A DNA stretch of 64,000 nt from Tubiluchus corallicola (taxonomy: Eukaryota > Priapulida > Priapulimorpha > Priapulimorphida > Tubiluchidae), in assembly GCA_030141605.1 (NCBI GenBank), contig JAQGDQ010002376.1, positions 354,422-418,421 on the forward strand. Direction: 5' to 3'. Position numbers and translations under genes: made by a program. The notes under the pieces were generated by a model that saw only the letters and a program-made list of their open reading frames with translations, made no database searches and was not told where the DNA came from. Of the stretch, positions 45,720 through 59,000 are shown piece after piece (the stretch's first letter is position 1; each line of letters opens with the position of its first letter).

Positions 45720-48150
45720 ACCTACCAACAAATCGAATTTAAATTCGCACATCCCCTAAAATAAAATTGCCATTATACAAAATGTCTAGGAACAGTACAC
45801 TACGAATCCAAGAATTACACATTATGCCCGGACACACATTAGCGTTATATATATTATGCCTATGAAAAGTGTAGAAGGAACTAAGTTAGACACTTTACCT
45901 GGTTTGTTTTGACTTTCCATTAAATGCCTAGGCATTGTATAGAATACCCGGTTTCACACTGCCTGTAAAATATACACAGTACAGCCACTCGAAGGCGTTG
46001 GACAAGCGCTCAGACGCTCAGGCAGATAACATACCAAATTGCACACAAAATCGTCAGTGACATTATTATCACTTAAATTAGGCACTTTTTCCCAATAATT
46101 ATAAATGACTAGTTAATTTTTACATCTTTTCACACTGAACGTCAAGGTGTACTAAATGTTGACCGTTGCGGCGGGACCGGAATTTACATACATCAAGGAT
46201 AATCCTCTTGAATGACACACTGGACCGACAGAAATGTCTTTGCCACGTTGGATATGCCAAGGACATACGCATACATCCTCCCTCAATGACAGAAATCCCG
46301 AGAAGCCGTGTTACAGACGAAACTGACTAAAAGAAGTATTCCCGGGTGGCTGCCCATCCATTTACTAATCAGATTGCATCGCTTAACTTCTGTTGCTAAC
46401 CTGGTAGCCTAACCATAAACACCGGCTTCTTCCGAACGTTAAAAAATCTGGGTAAATAACGTACAAAGATAGAAACGTTCTTTAAGTGTTCCATGGTCAT
46501 AATTTAAATAACTTCTTGGCAACACGTCTTTGCCGAATAAATACGCACAGGATTGTAAAAATGACAATAAATTGAAAAGGTCACATTCTGCATCATTAAC
46601 GCCAAGACGAGCGGACGCTGACGCATAATAAGTTTTCCAATAAAGCTTTTACGACTTTTCTGCGTTATCTGTTAAACCTCATCAAAGAACTCGTTAATTA
46701 TTCATTAATTACTGCGGATATAAAACTAAGCACAAATTAGAGGCCTGTTAGAGTGAAGAAAAGACCACTGCGGCCGTCACCTTCAAGCAAATTTTGTCTT
46801 TTAGGGGAAATTGTGTTAGGAAATATCTCGATATGAAGCACAATAAATAGCAACTGAAATGAGCTGGCGCTTGTCATTGGCGCTTATAGCGATTGCTCAG
46901 TTTTTAAATGCCATCACATTGTGCATAATGGCACTATGCTATAGTACAGTCCTTAGGCCTAATCAGCGCCGTCTATAAATGTGAATGCTGAACTGTCAGA
47001 AGCTTATGTACCTTTAAATTTGGTGGTTTGTTTAACTCAGCAAATGCGTCTTTGGTATCTGTACGATTAAGGCTAGCAGTATTTCAAAAATTAAGCTGAA
47101 AAGTACTTTTTGTAACTGCGTAGTTTGAGTTAGACTTACACGCGTTGTGTTAGCCTATTAATCTGTGAAAATGAAATGTTCTGATTGGATTGCAAGTGGC
47201 AACTTAATATTATTGCGTAATATTAGCTAATATTACTTTGAATAATACGTTGATCAAAACAAGACGGTACGTCAAAGTCCGTATATATGAACATTTAGGC
47301 CTTTCCGTACACACTAAGTGACCGCTGAGCAAACCATCTTACTCTCCCGTGTATGAACAAAGACAAATGACAGATCATCTCACAGCGTTACAAAATTTTA
47401 CTGTTATAAGTTTTGCTCGAACTGTTTCACAATTTTAAGCAATATCTAAATAATCAACAATCCAACGTACCTTTAGGCCTACACCTACTTGCTTAAATGA
47501 CTTCGGGGTGTTCACTAAAAATTATTATCGATGAATATATTTAACTACTAGGCTCTGAGTGTTTTTCAAATTTTTTCACTCATTAGATGTCTATCAGAAA
47601 ATGAAAGAAAGCTCACCATGTTCCTATAGGTGCATTATTATGTTAGACTTTTGATAAATCTGGGATTTTTGCAGGATGTGTCTATTGCAAATATCGTTAC
47701 CCATTACAATTTAGAGAAAAGGTGTTATTTATTTGACATCCATTCAACTCTAGTAGGGCGCATTTTTCAACTCAAATCTGCCGTGAAAGCTGGTAAGCTT
47801 CTTGATGTGACAACGACGGAATGGCAGTCGAACGACTTAAACCACTTATTTGAAAAAACAATATTAGTTGTTTTGTAGCAACGAATGTTCATATTGCGCA
47901 AAAAGCAGGAAAAGTTAATTTAAGTTTTTGTCGTTTCAAGCCAGTTGAATGACTTTAGTTAATCGTGTATCAACGCCTATATCATTGGAATCCTCCCAAC
48001 AATTTACGAAATTACAGCTGCACGGACGGTTTCTAAAGGTGTCGTTCATGCTTTATCATTTTACGATAAGCTACAAACATAAGGACATTTGATAATAATT
48101 TAAAAAAAAACAGAGTAACGTGACCACTAACCTGTCGCAGTTGTTATTAA
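45720..48150. other. Region without a recognised gene
   Basis: An 82-codon plus frame at 47630-47878 is fairly protein-like in composition (Leu, Val, Lys, Asp spread), but it lacks splice support and matches no family I know. It could be the 5' region of the LINE that follows. Nothing else is supported. Confidence 0.35.
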
Positions 48151-50398
48151 GTAAAACTAACGAGTCTTAATCCAACGTTTAAAAACGTTATTGACGTGTT
48201 AATCAGCGACACTCAAAAAGGTTTGTTAAAGGGTCGATACATAGCTGAAAACACAAGACTATTGTACGACATTACTTTACGCAGAAAAAGTGGCATTCCT
48301 GGAATTTTGTTATTAATTGATTTTGAAAAGGCATTTGACACCATAGAGTGAAAATTCATAGACAAAATATTAAACTTTTTAAATTTTGGTGATAATTTTC
48401 AAAAATGGATCAGAATTTGTTATAATAATATTGAAAGCTGTGTGCTTAATAATGGATCATACAGTAGCTTCTTCAAATTGCATCGGGGAAATAGGCAGGG
48501 GGACCCTGTCTCGCCATACATTTTCATATTGTGCGTGGAGTTTTTAGCTTTTGAAATATGTAAAGATGTTAAGAGTATTGTTGAAAATAACAACGAAATA
48601 GTCTTAAGCCAATATGCGGATGATACCACAGTTATTCTCATCTGCTTCACTATTTGCAGCCCATCGTATAGTAAATAATTTTGGTAAATTTTCTGGGTTA
48701 AAAATGAATTCTAATAAAACAAAGGCAATTTGGTTCGGTGCCTTAAGGGGTTCCCAAGCACGCATTTGTAAAAATTTACAGTTGGACTGGACGAATGATA
48801 TCTTTACAGTTTTGGGAATAAAATTTGATCTGCATAATTTGGAGAAGATTTTTGATCTGAATTTGAAAGATAAACTTGTTGAAATTCGAAATCTTATAAA
48901 AGTTTGGTCCTGGCAATGACTTACGATCTGTGGGCGGATAGCTGTTTTTAAATCGTTAATATTGTTAAAAATAGTCCATTTGTTACCATCCCTCCCCATT
49001 GTGAATTATGAAAAATTTAAACCTATTGAGAAATTAGCATATAAGTTTGTATGGGGTGGTAAACGAGATAAAGTTAAATAAAAACACTTATGTCCGAAAT
49101 TTCAGAAGGTGGAGCAAATATGGTGGATTTGGAATCGCTTGCCGAATCCTTGAAATCTAAGTGGACTCAAAGGCTAATGACAACAGATGGAACTTGGCAA
49201 GAGATAACAAAAAAATTCTTAGAAAAACTGGGTAGAATCCCATTTTGGAAAATGGAAAAAACTTTCCTAGTAAAGAAGAGTGTAACGTTTGGAAACCCCT
49301 TCTGGCAAGATGTAATTATATGCTGGTGTGAAGTATTAAGAAATCCGATAACTCAAACGGATTATTTAAAACAGACATTATGGTATAATAATAATATAAA
49401 GACAAACGTTACTCCTGCGTTCTGTACAACATGTATTGAAAATAATGTATTATACGTTAAGGATTTAATGAATGATAATGGAACCGTAATGCCACGTGAT
49501 CAGTTCATTAGTAAATTTGAAATTGAAGTTGATTTTCTTGAATATTACAGTCTTGTCAGTGCAATTCCAAATAGATGGTGCAATGATATTCGAAATGCGG
49601 GTGTTAAACAGTGTAGAGCCGAGACTGAAAATCGCGGAACTGAAAAACTTGTATCACAAGGCGACTTTAAAACATCGATTGTGTATAAAAAGTTATTATC
49701 TCAAAAAAGTCTTCCGCCAATTTCTGAACTGAAATGGTAGGGAAAATTCATAAATTATAATATAAATTGGAAAAACGCATATCTGCTTGGTTTCAAATGT
49801 ACAAAAGATCCTAATAGACGCAATTGCCAGTTTAGTGTTCTGCACAGAATACTAACCACAAAATCAATAAGGTTGATTCTGACACTTCTAATTTTTGCAA
49901 TTCGGAAACAGAAACCATATTACATATTCTGTGGGATTGTAATAAAGTAAAACTCATATGGGAACATTTCAAACAATGGTGGGTGCAAAGTACAAGTAAT
50001 GCATAAGAAATTGATAAGTCAATTGTAGTTGTTTAAATAAGACCATTTTAATAGTAAAATATTATATTTGGTGTACTCGAAGCAAATTACGAATACTGAA
50101 TTTTAATCATGCAGTGAGCTGTATTAAGTATATGTATAAGGCGGAGAAATATGTAGGTGCCTATCTTGGGATGCTAGAAAAAGTTGAAGCTAGTTGGTTA
50201 TCTTTGAAACATATATTCTAATGATTTACTGAACAACCAAAATTGCCAGATTGTAGTCAATGCATATTTACTGATTGCAACTAATTGCATTCATTGACAG
50301 TCAATTAGTGTTTACATTTGTTTAATGTTAATTTAAACGTCTTAGTTTTTTGTAATTTGTAAAGTATGTTTTGTATTAAATAAAATGTTAAATAAAAA
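48150..50398 (+). mobile_element. Degraded L1/Tx1-type LINE, reverse transcriptase to poly(A)-like tail
   Basis: Pieces in order: QKGLLKGRYIAENTRLLYDI, ILLLIDFEKAFDTIE (RT block A, followed by an in-frame TGA), GNRQGDPVSPYIFILCVEFL, LSQYADDTTVIL (catalytic YADD), FGKFSGLKMNSNKTKAIW, FTVLGIKFDLHN, YKFVWGGKRDK, then the long open frame 49090-49740. A zinc-knuckle-like tail follows (SDTSNFCNSETETILHILWD and NKVKLIWEHFKQWW), then a helical end finishing with ASWLSLKHIF and a stop. The 3' UTR ends ATAAAATGTTAAATAAAAAA. The PQGD-type box and C-terminal zinc knuckle fit L1/Tx1 rather than CR1/Jockey. At least four stops or frameshifts make it inactive. No endonuclease is visible, so it is 5' truncated. 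Confidence 0.85.
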
Positions 50399-50639
50399 AA
50401 GTAAAATTAACAGAGACTTTTAAGCCAACATTCTCAGCAAACTTATAAGTTGATTTGCATGACACGATTTTAATGCAAGAGCTTACTCAACAATAAAGAA
50501 GCAAATATGTCAAACTCATACTGCACCTTGTAATGTGACACCAGTAGGCCTAATTAGTGCATTATACGCCGTGCAGCGAAATGTCACTGCCCAAATGATC
50601 TCATTAAAGCAAATCTTTTGATGCGCGCATTGTTATTTT

Positions 50640-50735
50640 CTTAAGATGCTGTAGCGTCTTAATGATGATACAGAGATACGATTTCAGTGTTCCAGTCGAG
50701 GTTCGAGCCCCGCAGGCTTCAATCCCAGGACACAT
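50640..50735 (+). repeat. tRNA-like fragment, possible SINE head
   Basis: CGAGGTTCGAGCCCCGC is a good T-arm/B box, with GATGCTGTAGCGTCTTAATG as a poor A box 60 bp upstream. The acceptor stem and anticodon arm cannot be drawn, so it is not a functional tRNA gene by eye. Confidence 0.35.
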
Positions 50736-51370
50736 AAGACCTACCCTCTATGTTATGTAATATGTGTTACGTGAACTTAACCTGTATTGTTGTAAGTGCA
50801 GCAGCCATTATTGCTAATGTTGTATATTAAGTGAATGGCGATAAACGCTCTTTACATTTATCTTACACTTTAACTTACAATGTGAAAATTGTAACTGTAT
50901 TGTAAGTATAACTATAAAAAGTTGCAAAAATTATTTTATTTTTATTGCAGAGTATGGTAAATTTATGAACAGAACATAGCGAGGACTTATTGAAACGTAC
51001 TGTAGTCAAAGATTATGAACAATTGAACATACATGTGATGTATTTTTACGTCACTGATTTTAACAGACAACATATGCACTAATGGCTGTCACACTTACAA
51101 CAATTATACAGGTTAAGATGACATAACACAAATGATGTAACATAGAGAGTAAGCCCTATGTATACTGGCACTGAACCTGCGGATCAAGAGCCTGGACTGT
51201 AACACTAAGCATGTTTGCAATCTGCAGCTCAGCTCACCCGGCCACAGAACACAGGACAAAAGTAAATATTTAAAACATCTAAAGTCTAATATTTTAAACT
51301 AAAAATGTTTTTATAGCATCCGAAAACATGTGTCAATCTACACTGACTCATTGAAGTTCATTGAAGTTTG

Positions 51371-52190
51371 AATTGCTGTGTTCTTTGCATTACCTCTTTG
51401 CTGTGCGAGTATTTTCACAAGAATTATAAGCTGCTATGTTGTCTGCAATGCCCGTTTGCTCAGCAAGTACTTTCCTATGCACCTGAGCTCTTTATCGGAC
51501 ACATTTATTAGCTAGCCCAACAAAGTTTAAAATGATAAACACAATCCAGATGAAATTCTGAAAATGAAATACGGTTTTCTGTTGTACTGTTTTCATTACC
51601 TCATTGCTTTCCAAGTACTTTTACAAGAATTATAAACTGCTATGCTCTTTGCAATACCCGTTTGCTCTGCCAGTACTTTCATAATAAGTTGCTGTGCTTT
51701 TTGCATTACTTCTTTGCTTTGCAAGCAGTTTCATAATGAATACACGCTGCTTTGCTATTTGCGTTACCTGTTTGCTCTACGAGTACTTTCGTAACGAGTA
51801 CAAGTTGTTGTGCTCTTTGCTTTACCTTTTTGCTATGCAAGTACCTTCACAGTGATTACAAGCTGCTGTCCCCTTTGATTTACAAGTACTTTCATGATGA
51901 ATACAAGCTGCTGCGCTCGTTGTAATACCCGTTTACTCTACAAATACTTTCAGAATGAGTACAAGGTGCTGTGCTCTTTGTATTACTTCTTTGCTCTGTA
52001 AGTACTTTCACCAAAATTACAAACTGCTGTGCTCTTTGCATCACCTCTTTGTTCTGCAAGTATTTTCACGATAAGTACAAGCTGCTATACCCTTTGCAAT
52101 ATCCGTTTGCCCTACAAACACTTTCATAAGTTTATATACGACTGTGCACTTTCCATGGCCTCTTTGCTCTGCAAGCACTTTCACAAGAAA
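51371..52190. repeat. Minisatellite, ~58 bp units
   Basis: About 13 diverged units of CTGCTGTGCTCTTTGCATTA, CCTCTTTGCTCTGCAAGTAC, TTTCAC-AATGAATACAAG. Starts near 51804, 51862, 51907, 51965, 52022 and 52081 show the 58 bp spacing with one shortened unit. Non-repeat sequence at about 51480-51580 splits off the first units. Confidence 0.9.
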
Positions 52191-52234
52191 TGCAGATTAA
52201 ATTTCTGAGATACAGAGTCCAGCTTTTTCCACGT

Positions 52235-53803
52235 TGTTATGATATATATAAATCGTATCTATTTAATCCTGGTCGCAAGTGCCAGTTATGATCTATAAAT
52301 CTTATGATCCTTTTTATACTGATCTAATACACCAGTTATCTCTTATTAATTATTATATCTTGTGATCGTATAGCATTCACTTGATTTATATATCCATTTA
52401 AAATTGATTTGAAATTGATTCGCTTCCTATCTTAATTAATCGCCACAAGGTGATTTAACACCTGGCTCCTAGGGCTTAAGATTAGTCTATCGGGCGATAA
52501 TCTAGTCCCTCTAGACTGACTCTACGACTTCGCACTGTGAGAAAAGTCTTTATCCCAAAAGCTTTCTAGCTTAGCTCCCGCAATTGAGCTTTATTAAATT
52601 AATTAATGATTAATACAATGCGAATCTACAGGTTCGTTATCGAATCTAGTGTTGCTTAACTTTAAACACCTATAAGCATACATGAACTCGTAATTTAAGT
52701 CAAAGTGAATACTTTTATTGGTTTACAACAATTACTCTTAGCTAGATATTTGTACACGATTTGGTCTTAGACGCTGGTCGGCATTCACAAATAATGTTTT
52801 AGCTCCAAGAGATACACGAATAATTCACTTATCAATTTTCCGTGCGTTGCACTTAAGGTGCTAAATACAATGTGAAGTATACACTTTACAATCAAACCGT
52901 ATGCTACACTTAAGGTGTCTACTACAATGTGAACTACTACTATGCAGAGTTACTCTCAAGTTACAAATGCGTTAAGATTACTTAACTCGGTGGAATGGCC
53001 AATGCAACTCCCGTACACAAATCCAATGCTTCTGTAAGACTATTCGTAGATCCAGTGCTCAGATTAGCTGAGGACGTAGAACGATGGTCCACGCTGGTTC
53101 GAAACGAAGTCTATACACTTGTCAGATTTCCTGTCGCCTCTCTCTGGCTCCTCTCTCCCTGATGTTGCTCTCTGCTCGCACCCAACTAACTAACCACCAC
53201 GTGTCTTCAAACACGGGCTTATAACTCCAAGTTCCGCTTTGCGTAATGTCGCGCTGAAACGCAATATGGTGCAATAGGTTAAAGGTGACATCCTTGGCTT
53301 TACCCTGCCAAGAAGTTTATGACCATCCAGGTGGTTCAAGAATTCTTTCTCCTCCGTGGGAAGTTAGCTGCACGCCAGGTCTGTCTTTCAGAACTCCTTG
53401 CTCCCAAAGTTTCATCGCAAGCTTGGCGTCGGCCATAAAGCTTTCTTTCCAAAGAAGTTTTGCTTCTCGCGACTTCTTAATAATTATATATTCTTAAGAA
53501 TTACGTGTAACTCTGCATATGTTATATAGAGCGTTTATCTACGCTTGCATAAGGTTATAAACAAGATTACGCTTTCTCTTAATGAACACCTGTTTACCTT
53601 CAGTAAACGCAAAAACACACCTGTGAAAATAATTTGCTTCGCATTAAATCTCGTGCCTTGCCAGCTGAGTGAGTTCATATAATCAATCAATAAATTTATC
53701 TTATCAAATCAAAGAGGTATCCGTTTTATCAACTGAATCTAATTCAGTAGATAATTCTATTAATTAATCACCAAATTACCGATTCATAAATTTATTCATA
53801 ACA
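52235..53803. mobile_element. Candidate solo LTR or long TIR element, 1569 bp
   Basis: Bounded by TGTTATGA at the left and TCATAACA at the right, i.e. a perfect 8 bp inverted pair beginning TG and ending CA. Imperfect inverted similarity continues inward (TATATATAAATCG against ATAAATTTATGAATCGG). The inside is non-coding, with CACGTG and TTATAACTCC near 53200-53230 and AATAAA near 53690. Flanking 5 bp do not match, and there is no internal gag or pol. A solo LTR is the simplest reading; a DNA element is possible. Confidence 0.4.
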
Positions 53804-54490
53804 TTGTACTTTATCGTACTGGGCATACCGTGGTGCATATCTAATAAGCTCGTCTCTGAGAAATGATCAATGGAACTTCAAGCTATTCTTGAGTACTCCA
53901 GAAGCGGGACATTAACGGAAGTTAATCAAAACTTAAGTATACTTGTGGCATTCTCGATGCAACCACATGCTGTTACATTCGCAGAATATAAATTTCATTG
54001 AGATGAAGCACATGCTGTTACATACGTGAACGTGAATTTTATCGAGATACTATATAACGCTAATGAGAGATGGTTTTCAATAATAAATTCAATAAAGACT
54101 ACGCATTATGATAATTTTACAGGTGCCCAGATCCTCAGATAATTTCTTAAACAAGGCGGAAGACCCTTGGTCTAATGATAAAGGTACTAGAAAGGTTTAA
54201 GAAATAAAACATAAACAAAAATTGTATTAATGACTCTAACCTGTTCACTTAGCAAGTTACCATGGCAGAGAAGCCATGGGAGCTCATTGATTTTTCTTTT
54301 CTTTTATTCTTTTAAAGTCATAATCATGGTTCAATACTGCTAGAACATATGTATGGAAGAATTTCTGTGAAAAACATAGGGGGTCTAGATGCTGATATAC
54401 ATAATGTAATAAAATCATTGCAATGTGCGAACGAGTGAAATTCGAAAAGCAGAGTACTGATTAGAGAAGCACGCAAAATCATTGCCTCCC
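53804..54490. other. Region with no recognised feature
   Basis: No coding exon, RNA gene or repeat seen here. Confidence 0.35.
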
Positions 54491-54852
54491 CAGCAGAGCC
54501 ATGTTATGATCTTTTGGGATCCCTAGTATAATAAAATTATGGGGCCCCTCGACAGAGCTACCTTCTAATTCGCACGATGATAAAGAAACATGGACCGAGG
54601 CCCACGATTTACTGCTAGGACCCAAAACTAGGGCCCCCTATGTCAAATAACGCGCCACAATAACAGGCCACACCATTCTTTTAAAATTGGGTTTTTAGAC
54701 TCCTAGGCCTCCCTTTTTAATTCAGCAATACAAATAATTGAAATATTATACTCATTTTACGAAAAAGTTAATTTGAAGATTTTTAGAAGAGCACTTCAAG
54801 CCTGAGGGTTCTAGGCAGCAACCTATACTAGCCTTCAGAGTAATATGGCCTG
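54491..54852. mobile_element. CAGGGCC-ended TIR element, copy 3, decayed
   Basis: Follows the copies at 33552 and 36785 at both ends (CAGCAGAGCCATGTTATGATC; GTTCTAGGCAGCAACCTATA, then GAGTAATATGGCCTG). Its middle is replaced by unrelated sequence including CAAAACTAGGGCCCCC. Confidence 0.6.
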
Positions 54853-55370
54853 CATTATAGAAGCACCCTTCCATGAAAAATGCCAACAAGCAGAGAATCA
54901 GAAGTGTCACTAATGAATGATTGACTCATAAACGTACAAAATAGACTTTAGCACATGTTGCATTGTTGCTCGCACATAAATAAAAAAATCCGCTCATCAA
55001 AAACAGAAGGTATGTATCAATTGATGTTCGTCTTCAGTTTAGAGAGAGTCAATCACTTATCTTCGACGATGTCGGGAAAATGAGATCAATACTTTTCTGA
55101 CAGCACACAATCTAGAAGCAATGATGGAACTGAGTTAGATTTTAATAGCAAGTTTTATTTAAATGCGAAATGCGCTTCCGTTAAATCTGTTCACTTAAAT
55201 GTGCAGTTAAATTAGATGACTGTCGTAAAACCCAGTTGAAAAACGTTAGAAGATGCCCAAGGTTTTTTTCGTGGTATTGTGTACAGTAAATATCAGTAAC
55301 CAAAGTCAAGCCATGCCTGGGGGTTGGCCCGTAGTTGCCTTGGTGGCTACCTAGTTCACTATTCACTGTA

Positions 55371-55383
55371 ATAGTAGTAGTAT

Positions 55384-55419
<36 letters not shown>

Positions 55420-55555
55420 TGGTAGTGGTAGTGGTGGTGGTGGTGGTGGTGGTGGTGGTGGTGGTGGTGGTGGTAGTGGTAGTGGTAGTGGTAGCGGTAG
55501 CGGTAGCAGTAGCAGTAGCAGTAGCAGTAGCAGTAGCAGTAGCAGTAGCAGTAGC

Positions 55556-55623
<68 letters not shown>

Positions 55624-55700
55624 CAGTAGCAGCAGTAGTAGCAGTAGCAGCAGCAGTAGTAGTAGTAGTAGTATTAATAGTAGCAGCCTTAGCAGCAGCA
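55371..55700. repeat. Long trinucleotide block, GTA/GTG/GCA
   Basis: About 330 bp of TAG, TGG and AGC triplets in homogeneous sub-blocks. Frames reading poly-Val, poly-Leu or poly-Thr on either strand are artefacts of the triplet period. Confidence 0.95.
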
Positions 55701-58700
55701 GAGATAAACAAGATTCTGGTTCTGCCATTAAGTATCCCTGTCACCGAGTGCTTGAATCCAGCTTGCAGAATGCTGAACTGTAAAACATGTCCGGAATGCG
55801 AAGGGTTGTGTTGCCTGCTTACCACATACGTGCACGTATGCACTAATGTACATTTTGCTTGCACTTATTTGTAAAATGTACAAATTCTAATGACATGGTA
55901 TGTGTTAAATGATATTTCATTTAATACTTCTGCAATAGCTCTCCATTGTGACTTCACAATATTAAAAAACCTCTTCACACTACCCACATCAAACGGTACC
56001 ACCCACGCCAGTCTGTTGATGCGCTATCCGAACATCAATAGTGCACGAACGTCCTGTATACAGGTAGTCTTTGCTTACTGCTTGCAAAATGATGGTAATA
56101 ACCATAACAGATGGACGTTTATAGTTGTCGTAGAACCATTTTTTGTTAAACTTTAAAACGCATTGTTTACCGCAAAATGAGTAAATGACAAACTTTTGTA
56201 TTACACGAAGTAAAACCAGGCCGGCATCACAGCAAAATGAACGGCTTCATAGAGTTAATCACAAGCGAGTAACTTAAACATCTAAATCCTGCAGTTACTT
56301 AACTAAAGGAAATTAAAATCTACATTAAACATATTGTATTAGTCATTGTTGTTGCGAATGCCGAGTTTCTCTGATGCACGCTTTCAAAAATGAGGCGCAA
56401 TTATGCATTTGTTATAAAACATATACATAGAATAGGAGAAGCCACGCAGGCACATGGCGCTTACGTATTGTAATTTAATTAAACCATGTTCTATTACAAT
56501 TAAAAATGCATTTATTTAACAGTCCACTATAATTCTGTTGGGCACCCTGTGTCAATCCTCAGAATCTTTGAAAATCATTTAAATGCGTTTTTGCATTTTT
56601 ACGTTAGCAGCTTATTTACATTTAGACTTACTTATTACTCAAAAATTACTTATTTCTTCAAAATACCCTGAGTTCAGGCATTCTGGAAATATTTAGAAGT
56701 TGTCGAAGACACGGTAGACTCAATAGAGCTGGCATCCTATTATACACTGACTATGACACAAAATGAATAGAAAGAAATCCAGGAGAAGAACCAACAAGCC
56801 ATGAAAAGGCATGTAATTCCCCATAAAATCTGCTCCAAACAGAGTCTTGAACTGAAACAAACCTGTATATGTAAGCTTTGAAACTTGAAAGGTGGTAGAT
56901 ACCATCTTTTAGCATGTACATCAAACGCCATTTTCCTATGCCAATGGACATATAACTCAATTATTACTGTTATGCTTGTTAATCAGAGTAAAAAATTCCC
57001 TTTATTGTATGCTTGTTAAGCTATTTTAGCTTAATATTTGTAATTTTATGACTAGTGTGTTTTAAATTGCCATACCTGGTGTAATAAAATATATGAATTA
57101 AAAAAAAATCATTTATTATTGAGAACTTTACTAAACAGTGAAAAGGATGTAACGTAACAAGCGCGGAATGATCAATGAGCATAGTGGACGTTTTAATTAA
57201 ATTACTTCATACTGCTGTTTCCAATGCTATGGTATTAGTCGTATAGAAGTGGAAAAGATTTCTAATTACAAACAGACTTTCTCTTCCCCTTTCATATAAC
57301 CGCCAAATGAAAGGGTAGCCTACAACATGATAGAGCAGCTAATCGCCCAGAAAATATTTTCTTTGCATTCCTACAAACGAATTTCATTAATTCGCTTTTC
57401 TGACATCAAAGCGTTTGAGAAATGTTTAGCGTCACAAAACATTCGTTTTTTCTCCTCTGCGTAGATTAATGCATTCAAGACATTAATCACTAGCATTCAG
57501 GAAAACGAGTACGTTTTTTAAAGTTCAAACGAGTATTAAACTCCCTAATTTGTGGACTGGCCGGATGTCTGATACACTGAATTGGTCTTTCTGGAGTTCT
57601 CCGAACTGGCGATGCTTTAGATGTTGACAGGCGATTTAGATCGAGAATTCCGATGCGTTTTGATGAAGTTTTGATGAAACTGATCAATACTGGTGTTTTT
57701 ACTTTCGCCAGTAAATAAGTCTCAATGTAAATAAGCTGCCGCTAATTTAAACACAGTAAAATATAAAATACGACAATAATAAAACAAAACGTAGTGTTAT
57801 TCAAAGATTTTGATGATCGATATTGGGTGCTTGGCAAAAATTATAGTACAGACAGTTATATAATTATGTTGTAATAAAACAAGTTTTTAGTTAAATTACA
57901 ATTTTTAATACGTAAACGCCCCGTGCCTGGGTGACTTCTCGTATTCTGCATGTTTTATTCAAGATTTCATAATTTGTAAATCATGTAAATACGTAAGTAT
58001 TTTGGAATGAATAATATAATGATAGTGAGGCACGCTGCCACCTCCAGCACCGTTGGTCTTTTATTTCGGTTTTCTGTATGATTTAATACGTACTTACTCT
58101 TCCTATGCAAAGTAAATTACTCTCCAGCGAAATTATACCTTGTACTTTGTAAGCCAACAACTGAGAGGAGCTTGTGAGCCCTCCAGCCGGTATTCCGGGG
58201 AGCCCACCGGAACTCAGAAGTTTGCTTCGTCATAAAGAAATGGCATACACCCACCTCTCTGCCACGGAAATATTTGTAAGTGAATTTTCGAAACAATGCG
58301 TGCTTTGATCAAGTAGTGTTTACTATCAACATTGATTCGTGACACGAGGTTTGACTGGCAGCTCTGGAATGCTCGGAACGCAACAACCTGGCTTCAAACT
58401 GGCTTCCCTTGTTTGCATGATGATATACTAAGTAAATAATCACATTGCACCGGGTCAAGCTGCAGCTTTAACTACATCTGAACTCATCTTTTTTGCACAA
58501 AAATGGAGCTCATACTCACTGGTAATGTTCAGAATTACTTCATTACAAGGCATTAGGCATCAATAATATGGTTCTAATTTTATTATTTCATTAATGCTCA
58601 TTGAAAGTACAATAATATTAATGGTGACTTATACCAGTAGATTTGTTTATTGGCGCTGCTATGAGTATTATAAGCTACTATTTATAATTATGTAAAACTA

Positions 58701-59000
58701 TTACATTTAATTCGATTCTGTTCTATTTTTTTCATTTGGACTAGTTCAGTCCCATTGTTACTTATTTGATTTTATTAGATAACTTTTTATACTTAAGTTG
58801 TAATGGTGTGCGGTTGGTGAATACTAAGAATATTAAAGTGTGTCACAGTCAACTTATAGCAATTCAGATTAAGTTGACAGCGACATACTTTCTAACTGAT
58901 GAAGATCGAGAAACTGAAAGCTTCTGGTCTGAAATAAACTTTAAACTACAAAGCAATTTTGTGAACTTTATGGAAGAATTTTCATTAATTGTTTTAATTT
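55700..59000. other. Region without a confident gene
   Basis: Two items were considered. A minus frame at 57490-57687 (65 codons; KTSSKRIGILDLNRLSTSKA, then a proline/arginine-rich stretch, ending RTRFPEC) has protein-like composition and could be a terminal exon. A minus segment at 56720-56960 is open in three frames. Neither has splice or homology support. Confidence 0.35.

Noticed and set aside
45486-45764. Overlapping 60-83 codon frames rich in Cys/Ser/Leu/Pro
   Set aside because: Tetranucleotide microsatellite translated in several frames.
50640-50735. Functional tRNA gene
   Set aside because: Only a T-arm/B box is convincing; acceptor stem and anticodon arm cannot be drawn.
55181-55874. 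Long frames of 121-227 codons on both strands (poly-Thr, poly-Val, poly-Leu)
   Set aside because: They are produced by the three-base period of the 55371-55700 microsatellite; no codon bias or domain outside the repeat.
56720-56960. Minus-strand membrane-like peptide
   Set aside because: Three frames are open across the same bases, none shows a known motif or splice sites.
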